A stretch of DNA of 64,000 bases, taken from positions 1,488,001 to 1,552,000 of the forward strand of contig NZ_CP027860.1 of NCBI RefSeq assembly GCF_003015185.1. The letters run 5' to 3'. The DNA is from Ahniella affigens. GTDB lineage: Bacteria; Pseudomonadota; Gammaproteobacteria; Xanthomonadales; Ahniellaceae. Shown piece after piece: positions 9,301 through 17,480 of the stretch; the stretch's first letter is position 1, and each line of letters begins with the position of its first letter. A model generated the notes under the pieces. It searched no databases, was not told the DNA's origin, and worked only from the letters and a program-made list of their open reading frames with translations. The position numbers were made by a program, and so were the translations under genes.

Positions 9301-9569
9301 TGGTGAGCAATGTCGATCAGCTCGACGACGACGGCGACCTGCGCGGCAACGTTTGCGACAACTGTCCTGCCATCAGCAACGCGGACCAAGCCGATCGTGA
9401 CCTCGATCAGCGTGGCAATGTCTGTGACAACTGCCCGTTCGCGGCCAATCCGTCGCAGCAGGACGACGACGGTGATCTGATCGGCAATGTCTGTGACTTC
9501 TGCCCGAACGAATTCAGTAATCAGTGCTACGTGTTCGGCGACGGGTACGAGGATCCACTGACCTTGTAA
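6357..9569 (+). CDS. Lipoprotein with thrombospondin type 3 repeats
   Basis: The protein has about 1070 residues. The N-terminus LLWIGVCGLSAC is a lipoprotein signal with lipobox LSAC. Residues about 130-620 form a large extracellular domain without a recognised fold (FDPRVLFDPFENRFVV and similar). From about 625 on there are some 20 tandem repeats of the form CDNCPxxxNxxQxDxDxDxxGDACDN. These are thrombospondin type 3 calcium-binding repeats whose Asp and Cys residues build an extended Ca-loaded rod. The protein is probably displayed on the cell surface; adhesion or matrix roles are inferred. It ends YVFGDGYEDPLTL, a variant of the DGFE-type tail. Two adjacent ATGs (6357, 6360) are possible starts. 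Confidence 0.85.
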   Translation: MMRRADADQCPVPSGLTKLRTLLWIGVCGLSACAHTPKPDADGAGANSAVRSPAPVTATADLGQPMSVQTEALAVQQSNGSAQYQRLFPARTDTQPQFQVPHARWPVLPGTRGRGNASAPERVQGGGAAVAEATAGSPSDRPTAVGDAAKIVGSIAPKFDSIAFDDNGTLNDGFRFIPADAHAAAGPNHVVAVSNVTLKIHRKSDGQVQLQTGLQDFFAGLGSQRPSTYTFDPRVLFDPFENRFVVLTLEVLSQANGDATDSSFLFVAVSDDADPNGVWRMARINTKLTISSTPGWLDYPGFGIDEDALYVTGNYFDFTVGNYLDSRLWILNKGVSGGLYSGGTVVARQFDPEPTLADSAPVMPARMLSAGPGTVGTWLAAYSGFATTGGVEQINTIRIDNPLNTSPTFTSALENVADIDQSFTVDFPNAPQPGSVAGLDPGDRRMLDVVWHNNRLSMVFNVLPPASQSNANQNTAYWLQLDTSVLNNLSVAQRGQIGGEDLGSSVHTFYPSIATNQFGHLAISFAASSTNLNPGAYVVTRRPTDSNNTVSSSQTLRAGLDTYLRTFGGNRNRWGDYSATMVDPTDQCFWSFNLWSNTNGTVISGEDGRWSTTAGRLCTCEGTESTGDGDFDGWCNSLDNCDLISNRDQLDPDSDTVGTACDNCPNAANTNQADGDNDQVGTVCDNCSTVANTNQANADADARGDVCDNCVNVANNDQINSDADSVGDACDNCRLISNQNQSNLDFDQLGDACDNCPFAANNDQLNSDTDGLGNACDNCPLVTNQSQINSDSDLLGDACDNCISVANASQTNSDSDLLGDACDNCDLISNPDQADGDGDLVGTACDNCPAAGNTNQTNSDGDPLGDVCDNCVTVTNPDQLNTDMDSLGDACDGDDDNDAVPDGTDNCPLVPNLNQTNTDGANDGGDACDPDDDNDTVLDGVDNCPLIVNLNQANADGDALGDVCDPDDDNDGFQDASDNCPLVSNVDQLDDDGDLRGNVCDNCPAISNADQADRDLDQRGNVCDNCPFAANPSQQDDDGDLIGNVCDFCPNEFSNQCYVFGDGYEDPLTL
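8257..9510 (+). repeat. Tandem TSP3 coding repeats
   Basis: The period is roughly 51-78 bp, built around TGCGACAACTGCCC-like cores, and it encodes the CDNC...GDACDN units of the lipoprotein. Identity between units is moderate, so it looks like old protein-level duplication rather than recent slippage. Confidence 0.8.
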
Positions 9570-9580
9570 TGCACTGATAG

Positions 9581-9609
9581 CTGCCTGCCGTGCGGTCGAC
9601 GGCAGGCAG
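9581..9609 (+). terminator. Stem-loop after the TSP3 gene
   Basis: An 11-bp GC-rich stem (9581-9591 with 9599-9609) with a 7-nt loop lies 12 nt after the stop codon. No clear T-tract follows, so Rho-independent termination is only likely. Confidence 0.5.
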
Positions 9610-9739
9610 GGTCTGGGCCAAGTTCCAGCGCGCGGCGACCCGCTTCGTGCCTGCGTCGGCGCTCGCCCCGCCGACCGCCAAAGCCGTGTGATCGGTCACT
9701 TGGTTTGACGCTCCGCGCGAATTGTGCAAACTCGGGTGT

Positions 9740-11896
9740 ATGGACGAAGCCCCGCAAAACTCATTGGATTCCCGAATGCATGATCTGGCGGCATTGGACC
9801 GGCGTCTGGCCGAGTACCTGCCGGCCGAACAGCGCCAGCGTGTCAATCGGGCGTTTGAGGTGGGGGATCATGCCCATCTGGGCCAGACGCGCAAGAGTGG
9901 TGAGCCCTATATCACGCACCCGTTGGCGGTGGCCGAGATTCTGGCCGAGATGCATCTGGACGCCGACGGGATTTGTGCCGCCATTCTGCACGACACGCTT
10001 GAAGACACCAGCCTGACGCACGCCGACATTGTGCGGGAGTTTGGGCAATCGGTGGCCGACATCGTCGATGGGGTGACGAAGCTCGACAAGGTCAATTTTC
10101 AGTCGCGCATGGAGGCGGCTGCCGAGAGCTTTCGAAAGATGGTCCTGGCCATGGCGCAGGACCTTCGAGTGATTCTGATCAAACTGGCCGACCGTCTGCA
10201 CAACATGCGGACTTTGGGGTCGATGGCCGCCGACAGCCGGCGCCGCATCGCCAAGGAAACGCTCGAGATTTACGCGCCGATCGCCCAGCGCCTGGGCATG
10301 AATCGGCTCAAGGGGGAGTTGCAGGATCTGGGCTTTCAGGCCTTGCATCCCTTTCGGCACCGCGTGCTCGAAGCCCATTTGAAGGCCCGCTACGGTGATC
10401 GCCGGGAGGGCATGAACCGCATTCAGCACACGATTGCGGAGAAACTCAAGTACGAGCAGATCCCGTTTCGCCTGATTAGCCGCGTCAAGTCGCCGTACAG
10501 CATCTATCAAAAGATGCGGTCCGAGCACAAAGACCTGTCCGATGTGCTCGATGTGTACGGGGTGCGGGTGCTCGTCAGCGAGCCGTTGCAGTGCTATTTG
10601 ACACTCGGCGTGCTGCACAGCCTGTTCAAACCGGTGGACGGCCGCTTTCGCGACTTCATCGCGATCCCCAAGGCGAACGGCTACCAGAGCCTGCATACCG
10701 TCCTGTTCGGCCCAGGGGGCACGCCGCTGGAGGTGCAGATTCGCACCGAAGACATGGAACTGATGGCGGAGCGGGGCATCGCGGCCCATTGGGCTTACAA
10801 GGCCGATGTCAGCGCGGCCGGGAATACCGCACAGGCTCGCGCCCGGGATTGGGTGGCTGGTTTGGTCGATCAGCATACCCAGACGGCATCGTCGCTCGAT
10901 TTCATCGAATCGGTCCGAGTGGATCTGTATCCGGATGAGGTCTACCTGTTCACTCCGAAGGGCGACATTCTGGCCCTGCCAAAGAACAGCACGGCGCTCG
11001 ATTTTGCGTATGCGGTGCACACCGCCGTCGGCGGTCACGCAGTGGCGGCCCGAGTCGATCAAAAACTGGTGCCGTTGCGTACTCGGCTGTCCAGTGGCCA
11101 GGCGGTTGAGATCATCACGGCCGCCAGTGCGCAACCGCAGATCGGCTGGCTGGAGTTTGTGGTGACGAGCAAGGCGCGGACCGCGATCCGGCATGCGCTG
11201 AAGCAGATCCAGCATGAGGACTCGGTGGAAATCGGCCATCGCCTGCTCGATCGTGCACTGGAACAGCTCGGCACGGCGCTCGAAAACATTTCCACCGCAG
11301 CGCTCGATGCCGTGTTGGCCGAGCATCGCTTCAAGCGCATCGAAGACTTGCTGGCCGATATCGCCCTTGGCAACCGCATGCCGCAGGCGGTCGCGCGGGC
11401 ACTGACGCGCGATGCCAGCGTGTTGGAGCTCGGCCAGGCGCAGCGACCATCCGAGAACATCTTGATTACAGGCACCGAGCGCGGTGTCGTCAGCTTCGGG
11501 AACTGCTGCCACCCGGTACCGGGCGATGACATCGTCGGATTTTTGTCCGCCGGCAAGGGCATCGTCGTGCATCAACGCGAGTGCCCGAACGCGCAGGAGT
11601 TGGCCAAGACACCCGATCGCGCGGTGCAGATTGCGTGGGATCGGGAAGTGCAGGGCGATTTCAAAGTGGGCTTGAAAGTGGTGGTGGACAACAAGCCTGG
11701 CGTGCTCGCGACAGTCGCCGCCGCGATCGCCGAATGCAATGCCAACATTGACACGGTCGAGTACCAGGAGCGCGATCTGCGCACGGCGGCCATGTTGTTT
11801 GTGATCGAAGTTCGCCACCGCAAGCATCTGGCCGATATTTTGCGCCGGCTGCGGCGTGCGCCCGTGGTGCATGCGGTCGGTCGCCTCGTGGGATGA
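9740..11896 (+). CDS. spoT: Bifunctional (p)ppGpp synthetase/hydrolase SpoT
   Basis: The protein has 718 residues from ATG 9740, close to E. coli SpoT (702). The hydrolase HD domain is complete: GEPYITHPLAVAEIL, ILHDTLED and LADRLHNMRTL supply the metal-binding His/Asp set. The synthetase domain follows, with RVKSPYSIYQKM, YGVRVLV and KANGYQSLHT. The RxK-type motif is that of bifunctional enzymes rather than RelA. A TGS domain (DEVYLFTPKGDILALP), a Cys-containing ZFD/RIS region (CCHPVPGDDIVGF) and a C-terminal ACT domain (VVVDNKPGVLATVAAAI) complete the architecture. It makes and degrades the stringent-response alarmone in the cytoplasm. The usual neighbours rpoZ and gmk are not next to it here. 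Confidence 0.97.
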   Translation: MDEAPQNSLDSRMHDLAALDRRLAEYLPAEQRQRVNRAFEVGDHAHLGQTRKSGEPYITHPLAVAEILAEMHLDADGICAAILHDTLEDTSLTHADIVREFGQSVADIVDGVTKLDKVNFQSRMEAAAESFRKMVLAMAQDLRVILIKLADRLHNMRTLGSMAADSRRRIAKETLEIYAPIAQRLGMNRLKGELQDLGFQALHPFRHRVLEAHLKARYGDRREGMNRIQHTIAEKLKYEQIPFRLISRVKSPYSIYQKMRSEHKDLSDVLDVYGVRVLVSEPLQCYLTLGVLHSLFKPVDGRFRDFIAIPKANGYQSLHTVLFGPGGTPLEVQIRTEDMELMAERGIAAHWAYKADVSAAGNTAQARARDWVAGLVDQHTQTASSLDFIESVRVDLYPDEVYLFTPKGDILALPKNSTALDFAYAVHTAVGGHAVAARVDQKLVPLRTRLSSGQAVEIITAASAQPQIGWLEFVVTSKARTAIRHALKQIQHEDSVEIGHRLLDRALEQLGTALENISTAALDAVLAEHRFKRIEDLLADIALGNRMPQAVARALTRDASVLELGQAQRPSENILITGTERGVVSFGNCCHPVPGDDIVGFLSAGKGIVVHQRECPNAQELAKTPDRAVQIAWDREVQGDFKVGLKVVVDNKPGVLATVAAAIAECNANIDTVEYQERDLRTAAMLFVIEVRHRKHLADILRRLRRAPVVHAVGRLVG

Positions 11897-11924
11897 TGCT
11901 GGTGACAGCGGGCGCGCGGCGGTT

Positions 11925-12470
11925 TCAGCCAAAGCCAGCGCAGGCGCCTGCTAGGGCCGCTTCGGCAGGGTCGACCTCGCGATAGTTGCCCGTGTTGCTC
12001 ATCGCGAGGCCACTCGCAAACTCCGCACCACGCCGATCGCAAAACGTAAACGTCACATTGCTGCCGGCATTGCCCGCGTTCGGATGGAACCTCAGCAGTC
12101 GGCGGCCGCGACTCGAGAGTGCATGAGCATGCGGCGTGATTTCGGTTTGGCTGAAAAGACGAGACTCGGTCGCGTCGGGCCGGCCGTTGCCGTTCTGATC
12201 GGCGATCAGCACAAACCCGTGGTGCCACGCTTCGGTGTCGGCACAATGCCAACGATCGGTGCTTGGGCACATAATCACAATGTGCTCTCGCCCCGTCGCC
12301 TCGCTGCGGGCCTTGAGCAGCGCAGCGAGTATTCCCTCGCGAAGGCTGTTGCTCGCGACTTTAGCCTGAGCATCGCGATAGAGGCTGGTTGCCATTAATG
12401 CCAGAATCGCCACGATCAACATCGTGACGACCAGTTCCACTATCGACCATCCGTGTACATGTTGTCGCAT
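11925..12470 (-). CDS. GspH/FimT-type pseudopilin
   Basis: The protein has 181 residues. It begins with a type IV prepilin-like leader: short positive start, cleavage after Gly, then WSIVELVVTMLIVAILALMA with the conserved Glu at +5. The mature domain carries the FimT/GspH pattern: helix SLREGILAALLKARSEA, an ITPHAHALSSRGRRLLRFHPNAG stretch, and a Cys pair near the end. It is probably a minor pseudopilin that helps initiate type IV pilus assembly or bind DNA. It stands alone here, convergent with spoT, without the pil minor-pilin operon. It ends at a tail-to-tail distance of 28 bp from spoT. Confidence 0.85.
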   Translation of the reverse strand: MRQHVHGWSIVELVVTMLIVAILALMATSLYRDAQAKVASNSLREGILAALLKARSEATGREHIVIMCPSTDRWHCADTEAWHHGFVLIADQNGNGRPDATESRLFSQTEITPHAHALSSRGRRLLRFHPNAGNAGSNVTFTFCDRRGAEFASGLAMSNTGNYREVDPAEAALAGACAGFG

Positions 12471-12547
12471 CGCTCAGGCCTCCATGCCATGACCGACAGC
12501 GTGCACGATCTCCAAGCTGCAGTCTTCAGGAGAATTCTGATTTTCGC

Positions 12548-12563
12548 CTCAGAAATTTCTGAG
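12548..12563. repeat. Perfect palindrome CTCAGAAATTTCTGAG (copy 1)
   Basis: This is a 16-bp perfect palindrome lying 78 bp upstream of the pseudopilin start. An identical copy occurs at 34421-34436 upstream of ssb. It could be an operator half-site pair or a dispersed repeat. Confidence 0.6.
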
Positions 12564-12761
12564 CTAGCGTTGGCTCGCAAACGGCGCGCTAAGGCGGATT
12601 CATCACGCGCTTGCGTGGGACCTTCAAACAAGTCCGGACTGGCGAGTCGGGGAAGGGCGAGTCGGGGAAGGCGTCTGATCACCTGACCGCTACGTACTTG
12701 GTCGCACAACTGCAGCACGGCAAAAGCTTGTTGCCCCAAGGACCAGCAATCTACCGCTCGT

Positions 12762-12784
12762 CACCCCGGACTTGATCCGGGGTG
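12762..12784. repeat. CCCCGGA-TTGATC-CGGGG palindromic intergenic repeat
   Basis: This is a single copy of a palindromic repeat family whose other members occur in pairs or triplets at 28798-28932, 41488-41623 and 59981-60292. Confidence 0.8.
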
Positions 12785-12920
12785 AGGTTCAAACTTGCGA
12801 ATGGCAATCCAAGCGAATCGAACGAGACGAATCGAAGGAGACGAATCGAAGGAGACATCTTCCGGCGCACGTATCACATCACCTCGTCCCCCCGCTGCAG
12901 TTCTTGTCGCGCCGAAGACC

Positions 12921-14123
12921 TTACTCCTGCCCGTCGTCAAACCATAGCCAGACGCTGTCCGACAGACGCTTGAAAAAGCCGCCTTCCGGATAATCCTCGA
13001 GCGCCACGAGCGGCTGTTCCAGCAGCAATGCGCCATCGAGTTTGACATTCAGCTTGCCCACTTCCTGGCCCTTGCTCAGCGGTGCCGACAGTGGTTGCAC
13101 GATGTTCATGCTGGCTTCCAGGCGCGAATACGCACCACGCGGAATCGTCAGCATCGCATCGTTGGCCAAGCCAAGCTTGGCCTTTGGCGCTTCGCCGCGC
13201 CATAGATTCGTCTCGGTGATCAATTGGCTCGCGGCATAGACCTTATGCGTCTCGAAGAAGCGAAAGCCGTATTCCAGCAAGGCCTGCGATTCGGCAGCCC
13301 GGACTTTCTCGCTGGCGGTATTCATCACCACCGAAATCAAGCGCGTATCACCGCGCTGTGCCGAAGCAGCCAGGCAGAAACCAGCCTGACTCAAGTGGCC
13401 GGTCTTGATGCCATCGACCGACGGGTCGCGGAACAGCAGCAGATTGCGATTGCCCTGCGTGATGCCGTTGAACGAGAAATTCTTGGTCTTGTAGAGCGCG
13501 TACTCATCCGGAAAATCGCGGATCAGCGCCTGCGACAGCAGGCCAATGTCATGCGCCGTCGAGTAGTGGTTCGGGTCGAACAATCCGGTCGCATTGGTGA
13601 AGTGCGAGTTCTTCAGTCCGATTTTCTGCCCATACTGATTCATCAGCGCGGCAAACGTCGCCTCATTGCCGGCAACATGCTCGGCAAGTGCGATCGACGC
13701 ATCGTTGCCGGACTGCACGATCATGCCGAGTTCGAGGTCGGACAACGCAACCGTCTGGTTCACCGGCAGAAAGCTGGTGGAGCCATCCGTACCGGCGCCG
13801 CCGCCGCTCCAGGCGTTCTCGCTGATCATGACTCGGTCTTCCGGGCGAATCTTGCCAGCCTTTTTCTCGGCGGCCACCACGTACGACGTCATGATCTTTG
13901 TGATCGACGCCGGCACCACTTGCTCGTCACCCTTCTTCTCGGCCAGCACGCGACCGGTCAGATAGTCCATCAGCACATAGTTGCTGGCGGTCAGTTCGGG
14001 CGGCGGAGGTACCGGCGCGTTGCTGGTTTGCGCAGGCGTCGGCAGTGGCAGCGCGTTGGGTGTTTGGGCAGCAAGCAGGGGGCTAAGCACCAGGCTCAGC
14101 GAAACAGCAAGAAACTTGGTCAT
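12921..14123 (-). CDS. dacC: D-alanyl-D-alanine carboxypeptidase (PBP5/6 family)
   Basis: The protein has 400 residues from ATG 14123. A signal peptide (MTKFLAVSLSLVLSPLLAAQ) is followed by a Pro-rich linker. The peptidase S11 domain then carries all three penicillin-binding motifs: SITK (catalytic Ser), SGN and KTG. The C-terminal beta domain and a final amphipathic helix (GGFFKRLSDSVWLWFDD) would dock it on the outer face of the inner membrane. It trims the terminal D-Ala from peptidoglycan pentapeptides. It is the last gene of mltB-rlpA-dacC on the minus strand, 11 nt after rlpA. A TTG start 15 nt upstream is also open. The dac paralogue letter is by analogy only. Confidence 0.93.
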   Translation of the reverse strand: MTKFLAVSLSLVLSPLLAAQTPNALPLPTPAQTSNAPVPPPPELTASNYVLMDYLTGRVLAEKKGDEQVVPASITKIMTSYVVAAEKKAGKIRPEDRVMISENAWSGGGAGTDGSTSFLPVNQTVALSDLELGMIVQSGNDASIALAEHVAGNEATFAALMNQYGQKIGLKNSHFTNATGLFDPNHYSTAHDIGLLSQALIRDFPDEYALYKTKNFSFNGITQGNRNLLLFRDPSVDGIKTGHLSQAGFCLAASAQRGDTRLISVVMNTASEKVRAAESQALLEYGFRFFETHKVYAASQLITETNLWRGEAPKAKLGLANDAMLTIPRGAYSRLEASMNIVQPLSAPLSKGQEVGKLNVKLDGALLLEQPLVALEDYPEGGFFKRLSDSVWLWFDDGQE

Positions 14124-14134
14124 GTCAGGAACTA

Positions 14135-14974
14135 TCAATCAATCGTGGTTCGAATACTGTAAAGGCCGGCCTGAGCCAGGGCGGCGATGATGCGGTCGGC
14201 GTCTTCGACCTGAGTCAGCGGCCCGATGCGGACCCGGTGCAAGAGTTCGCCACCGGTATGCACGCGATCGAGAAACACGTCCTTGAAACCCAGCCCTTCC
14301 AGCCGATCAGCCATCGCCCGGGCATTGTCGCGGCTGCCATAGGCGCCGACCTGAACAAACAGCGTATGGCCTGCAGGCGGCGGCGGTGGCGGCAGATCGG
14401 CGAGGTCGGGATGGTCTGGATCCAGTGCCTCGATTTCGACCATGCCGGTGCCCTTGATATGAATGCCGAGTTTGACCGCGGCGGCATACGACAAGTCGAT
14501 CAGCCGATTCTCATGAAATGGCCCGCGATCATTGATTCGCAACACCACCGTCCGGCCGTTTTCAAGATTCGTTACTCGCGCATAGGTCGGCAGCGGCAGC
14601 GTCTTGTGAGCGGCGGTCATCTTGTACATGTCGTATGACTCGCGATTGGACGTCAGGCGACCATGAAACTTCTCGCCATACCAGGATGCGATGCCACGTT
14701 CCCGATAGCCCTTGCTCGATGGCAGCACCTCGTACTTGCGGCCCAGCACCACATACGGTGTGCGGTTGCCGTAGACGCTCAGTGGTTCTGGTGTGGGCAC
14801 GGCGTCGGGCACCGCGCTCACATCGGGTGGAATCGCGGGGCCGCGATCAACCTGAGCATCGCGCGGCTCGGGTGGTGGCAGTTTGACTTCGTCGCGACGA
14901 CCGCAAGCGGTCAACGAGATGATGACGAGCCCACAGAGCAGCAGGGCGATCCGTCGGCGTTGCGCGAGATTCAT
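14135..14974 (-). CDS. rlpA: RlpA-family septal lytic transglycosylase lipoprotein with SPOR domain
   Basis: The protein has 279 residues from ATG 14974, with a strong GGGGGG ribosome site. Its lipoprotein signal ends in LTAC. A double-psi beta-barrel RlpA domain follows (GIASWYGEKFHGRLTSN, TYARVTNLENGR, VLRINDRGPFHENRLIDLSYAAA) with the conserved Asp and His residues. A Pro-rich linker leads to a C-terminal SPOR domain (HTLFVQVGAYGSRDNARAM) that binds denuded glycan strands at the septum. It is an outer-membrane-anchored enzyme that cleaves naked glycan during daughter-cell separation. The start overlaps the mltB stop (ATGA), so the pair is translationally coupled. Confidence 0.93.
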   Translation of the reverse strand: MNLAQRRRIALLLCGLVIISLTACGRRDEVKLPPPEPRDAQVDRGPAIPPDVSAVPDAVPTPEPLSVYGNRTPYVVLGRKYEVLPSSKGYRERGIASWYGEKFHGRLTSNRESYDMYKMTAAHKTLPLPTYARVTNLENGRTVVLRINDRGPFHENRLIDLSYAAAVKLGIHIKGTGMVEIEALDPDHPDLADLPPPPPPAGHTLFVQVGAYGSRDNARAMADRLEGLGFKDVFLDRVHTGGELLHRVRIGPLTQVEDADRIIAALAQAGLYSIRTTID

Positions 14975-15972
14975 GCCGGACCCCCCGCCCGTTTGGCAAT
15001 TTCCTGACTGAGTTGATGCACGGCCATCGAATACAGCGGCGACCGGTTGTAGCGCGAGATCACATAGAAATTCTGATACGTCAGCCAAGTCTCCAAACCC
15101 TCTGCGCCGTCCAGTTCCAACATGGTGGCCGGGCGGTACAGATCGAGGCCTGGGTTGTTGACGGCATATCCCATCGCCGCCAAGGTGCCGACGGTGTGTA
15201 GCGGCTCGGTGCTGTTCAGTTGCGGGCGCTCGGCATCGCTGGCCACCTCGGCGCGGTCACAGACAGGTTGACCCTTTTCCCAACCATGCGCCACAAAGTA
15301 GTTGGCAATGGAATAGAAAATGTCGGGCTTGCTCGACCACAGATCGATCTTGTCGTCACCATCACCATCCATCGCCCAGTTGTGAAAACTGGTCGGCATG
15401 AACTGGCCCCAGCCCATCGCGCCGGCATAGCTGCCTTTCAGCTCGTCCAGCGGGGCGGGCAAGTGCGGCGACAGTTGCAGGTAGCGCTTCAACTCACCGC
15501 GGAAGAATGGCTCGCGCGGCGGGTAGTAGAAGCTCAACGTGGTCAATGCATCGAGCACGCGATACGTGCCGGTGATCTTGCCGTAGCTGGTTTCGACGCC
15601 AATGATGGCCACGATGATCTCAGCTGGCACGCCGGTTTCGGCGGTGACCTGTTCCAACAGTTCGCGGTTCGCGTTCAGAAACTTCGCGCCCTCGCTGATC
15701 CGAGTTTCGGTCATGAAGATCGGCCGATACTCTTTCCAAGGTTTGGTTTTTTCGGCCGGGCGCGTGATCGCCTTGATCACACTGTCCTGATACTTCGCGT
15801 CGTGCAGGAGGTCGCGCCAGATTTGTTTCTGGTGCCGATCGGCCTTCGCTTCTTTCGCGAGTTCGTTCAGGAACGCCGAAGCACCGGGATGCGGTTCGGA
15901 TTTGGCGCGCCCGTGGGCGGTGGTGGCACTGGCGAGCAGGGCGAGTGCGAGCAGGAAAATTTGGTTCTTCAT
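14971..15972 (-). CDS. mltB: Membrane-bound lytic murein transglycosylase B
   Basis: The protein has 333 residues. The N-terminus is MKNQIFLLALALLASATTAHG; it reads as a signal peptide without a lipobox Cys, so the enzyme may be soluble in the periplasm. The family core is clear: VETSYGKITGTYRVLDAL contains the catalytic Glu, and SYAGAMGWGQFMPTSF with DGDGDDKIDLW follow. The C-terminal region (GLETWLTYQNFYVISRYNRS) is also typical. It cleaves glycan strands to 1,6-anhydro ends. It heads the mltB-rlpA-dacC operon, which places glycan cleavage, septal glycan processing and peptide trimming in one transcription unit. Confidence 0.93.
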   Translation of the reverse strand: MKNQIFLLALALLASATTAHGRAKSEPHPGASAFLNELAKEAKADRHQKQIWRDLLHDAKYQDSVIKAITRPAEKTKPWKEYRPIFMTETRISEGAKFLNANRELLEQVTAETGVPAEIIVAIIGVETSYGKITGTYRVLDALTTLSFYYPPREPFFRGELKRYLQLSPHLPAPLDELKGSYAGAMGWGQFMPTSFHNWAMDGDGDDKIDLWSSKPDIFYSIANYFVAHGWEKGQPVCDRAEVASDAERPQLNSTEPLHTVGTLAAMGYAVNNPGLDLYRPATMLELDGAEGLETWLTYQNFYVISRYNRSPLYSMAVHQLSQEIAKRAGGPA

Positions 15973-16133
15973 TGCGGTCGCGAGCCTAACAGAACCGCGC
16001 CCCGAACTTCAGCCTTGAACACTCCATCGGCATTGTGCCTGGAAACCGCAAGAATTGGGCCCTGGATCGTTTGTGATCGTGCCCGCGAGCGGGCCGGGGC
16101 GCCGAGAAAAGCGCGGCGCGACCGTGCCGCCGG

Positions 16134-17081
16134 TCAGTTCTCTGGCTGACTCAGTGCCGCCCGTCGCTGGGTCAGGCTGCCAGTAGCCGAGCCGACGATC
16201 ACCAAGAGCGCGCCAATCCAGCCAATCAGATTGATGTGTTCGGGCGCGATCAGGCTCGGATTGATTTGATGGGCGATGTGCACAGTGAACACGCACAGCA
16301 ACGGGGTCAGCGCCAGCACCACTCCGACGCGCGATGCCTCCCAATGCGCCAGGGCTTCGGCGAATGCGCCGTAGGCCATGACCGTGTTCAGGCAGCAATA
16401 GACCAGTGCCCAGAAGTGAGTGTTGTCGAGCTCCAGCAGGCGTCCTGGGCTCGCGAGTGGCCAGAGCAACAGCGCCGCCATGGCGTACAGAAAGCACAAC
16501 ACGTGCTGGGAACTGATGGCCAGCAGCAATTGCTTCTGGACGAGTGCGTAAACAGCCCAAACCAGCCCCGCGACGAGAATGATCGCGGCGCCGAGCGGAT
16601 AATTGCTCGCGGGCACCGAACGCGATCCGGCCTGGTCGAACGCGAACAGCGCCAGGCCGACCGCAACGCCCGCCAACCCGAGCCATTGGCCAGCGCTGAA
16701 TGATTCCTTGAACACATAGATGCCGCCCAAAGCCATCAAGATCGGTGCGGCCTGAATCAGCAATTGCGCATTGCCCGGGGTCGTGAACTGGAGGCCAAAC
16801 AGATAGCCCACAAAGTTCAGCGTCAGCATGACGCCGGCAAAGAGCATCATCGTCCAGTGCTTTGGCTGGAGTTGGCGATAGGTGCCCAGCCGGCCCCGCA
16901 CCAGGAGCCAACCGAACAAGGCCAATGCGGCCGTGACAAAGCGAATCCAGGTGATCGTCCACGCATCGACCTGCTCCAAAGATACGCGGAGCGTCAGCGG
17001 CAGGGTCGCCCAGCACAATGCCGTGGCAATAGCCAGGGCGAGGCCGAGTTTCCAGTGTCCAGAAGTTTGATGCAGGCTCAT
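16134..17081 (-). CDS. EamA/DMT-superfamily transporter
   Basis: The protein has 315 residues with ten hydrophobic segments arranged as two five-helix EamA repeats. The first repeat opens with LGLALAIATALCWATLPLTLRV and the second with YPLGAAIILVAGLVWAVYALVQKQ. Motifs such as PLLCVFTVHIAHQINP and the final LIGWIGALLVIVGS fit drug/metabolite transporters. It sits in the inner membrane; the substrate (amino acid, metabolite or drug efflux) cannot be predicted. It lies 161 bp upstream of mltB in the same direction but appears functionally separate. A longer overlapping frame in the same stretch is a shadow. Confidence 0.88.
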   Translation of the reverse strand: MSLHQTSGHWKLGLALAIATALCWATLPLTLRVSLEQVDAWTITWIRFVTAALALFGWLLVRGRLGTYRQLQPKHWTMMLFAGVMLTLNFVGYLFGLQFTTPGNAQLLIQAAPILMALGGIYVFKESFSAGQWLGLAGVAVGLALFAFDQAGSRSVPASNYPLGAAIILVAGLVWAVYALVQKQLLLAISSQHVLCFLYAMAALLLWPLASPGRLLELDNTHFWALVYCCLNTVMAYGAFAEALAHWEASRVGVVLALTPLLCVFTVHIAHQINPSLIAPEHINLIGWIGALLVIVGSATGSLTQRRAALSQPEN

Positions 17082-17480
17082 GATCCATCACCAGTGATGC
17101 GTTCAGGCAGCCGCAGACCATAACACCGCGCCAGTCCCATCGACGCCTGGTTTGCGAATCGTTTGGATTTCCGACTTCAGGCCATCACAGCCATCCAGAT
17201 CGCGCGCCCTGGCGCGCCGTTGGCAGGGTTTTGCACCCACCGCGCGTCGAATTGTTCAGACAAGCTGAATGAGGTGCCAGCAATCCGCCTCAGTTAAGCC
17301 AGAATTCACTCGCTTAGCTCAAGACTGCGATGGTCGAAAGGAATTCGACATCAGGTGCCGAGTACAAAGTCGTTCCAAGTCAGCCGAAAGGGCAGGCAGA
17401 AACGACCCGCCAAGGATGGTGTTACGCGGCGAATATGGTCAGGATCAACGGGCAGAACCAATTTTCAGTCGGGGTCAGTC
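17082..17480. other. Divergent promoter region, no gene seen
   Basis: This 399-bp region lies between the divergently transcribed EamA gene and the Tyr-rich lipoprotein gene. The frame of the latter is open upstream to 17355, but no signal sequence or ribosome site supports a start there. No repeat or RNA was recognised. Confidence 0.5.

Larger units (their letters stand above)
12471..12920. other. Repeat-bearing intergenic region
   Basis: No gene is supported here. The region holds a 16-bp palindrome (12548-12563) and a duplicated GGCGAGTCGGGGAA (about 12645-12675). It also holds one CCCCGG-family palindrome (12762-12784) and a short tandem repeat built on GAGACGAATCGAAG (about 12815-12855). 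Confidence 0.6.

Noticed and set aside
9761-11932. 723-codon open frame antisense to spoT
   Set aside because: It is a codon-bias shadow in high-GC DNA; the plus strand encodes every SpoT motif and the antisense product has no recognisable domain.
12440-12739. Small frames on both strands upstream of the pseudopilin gene
   Set aside because: No start signals and they run over short direct repeats.
16009-17121. 370-codon frame overlapping the EamA transporter
   Set aside because: Out-of-frame shadow; the 315-residue frame shows the ten-helix transporter pattern.
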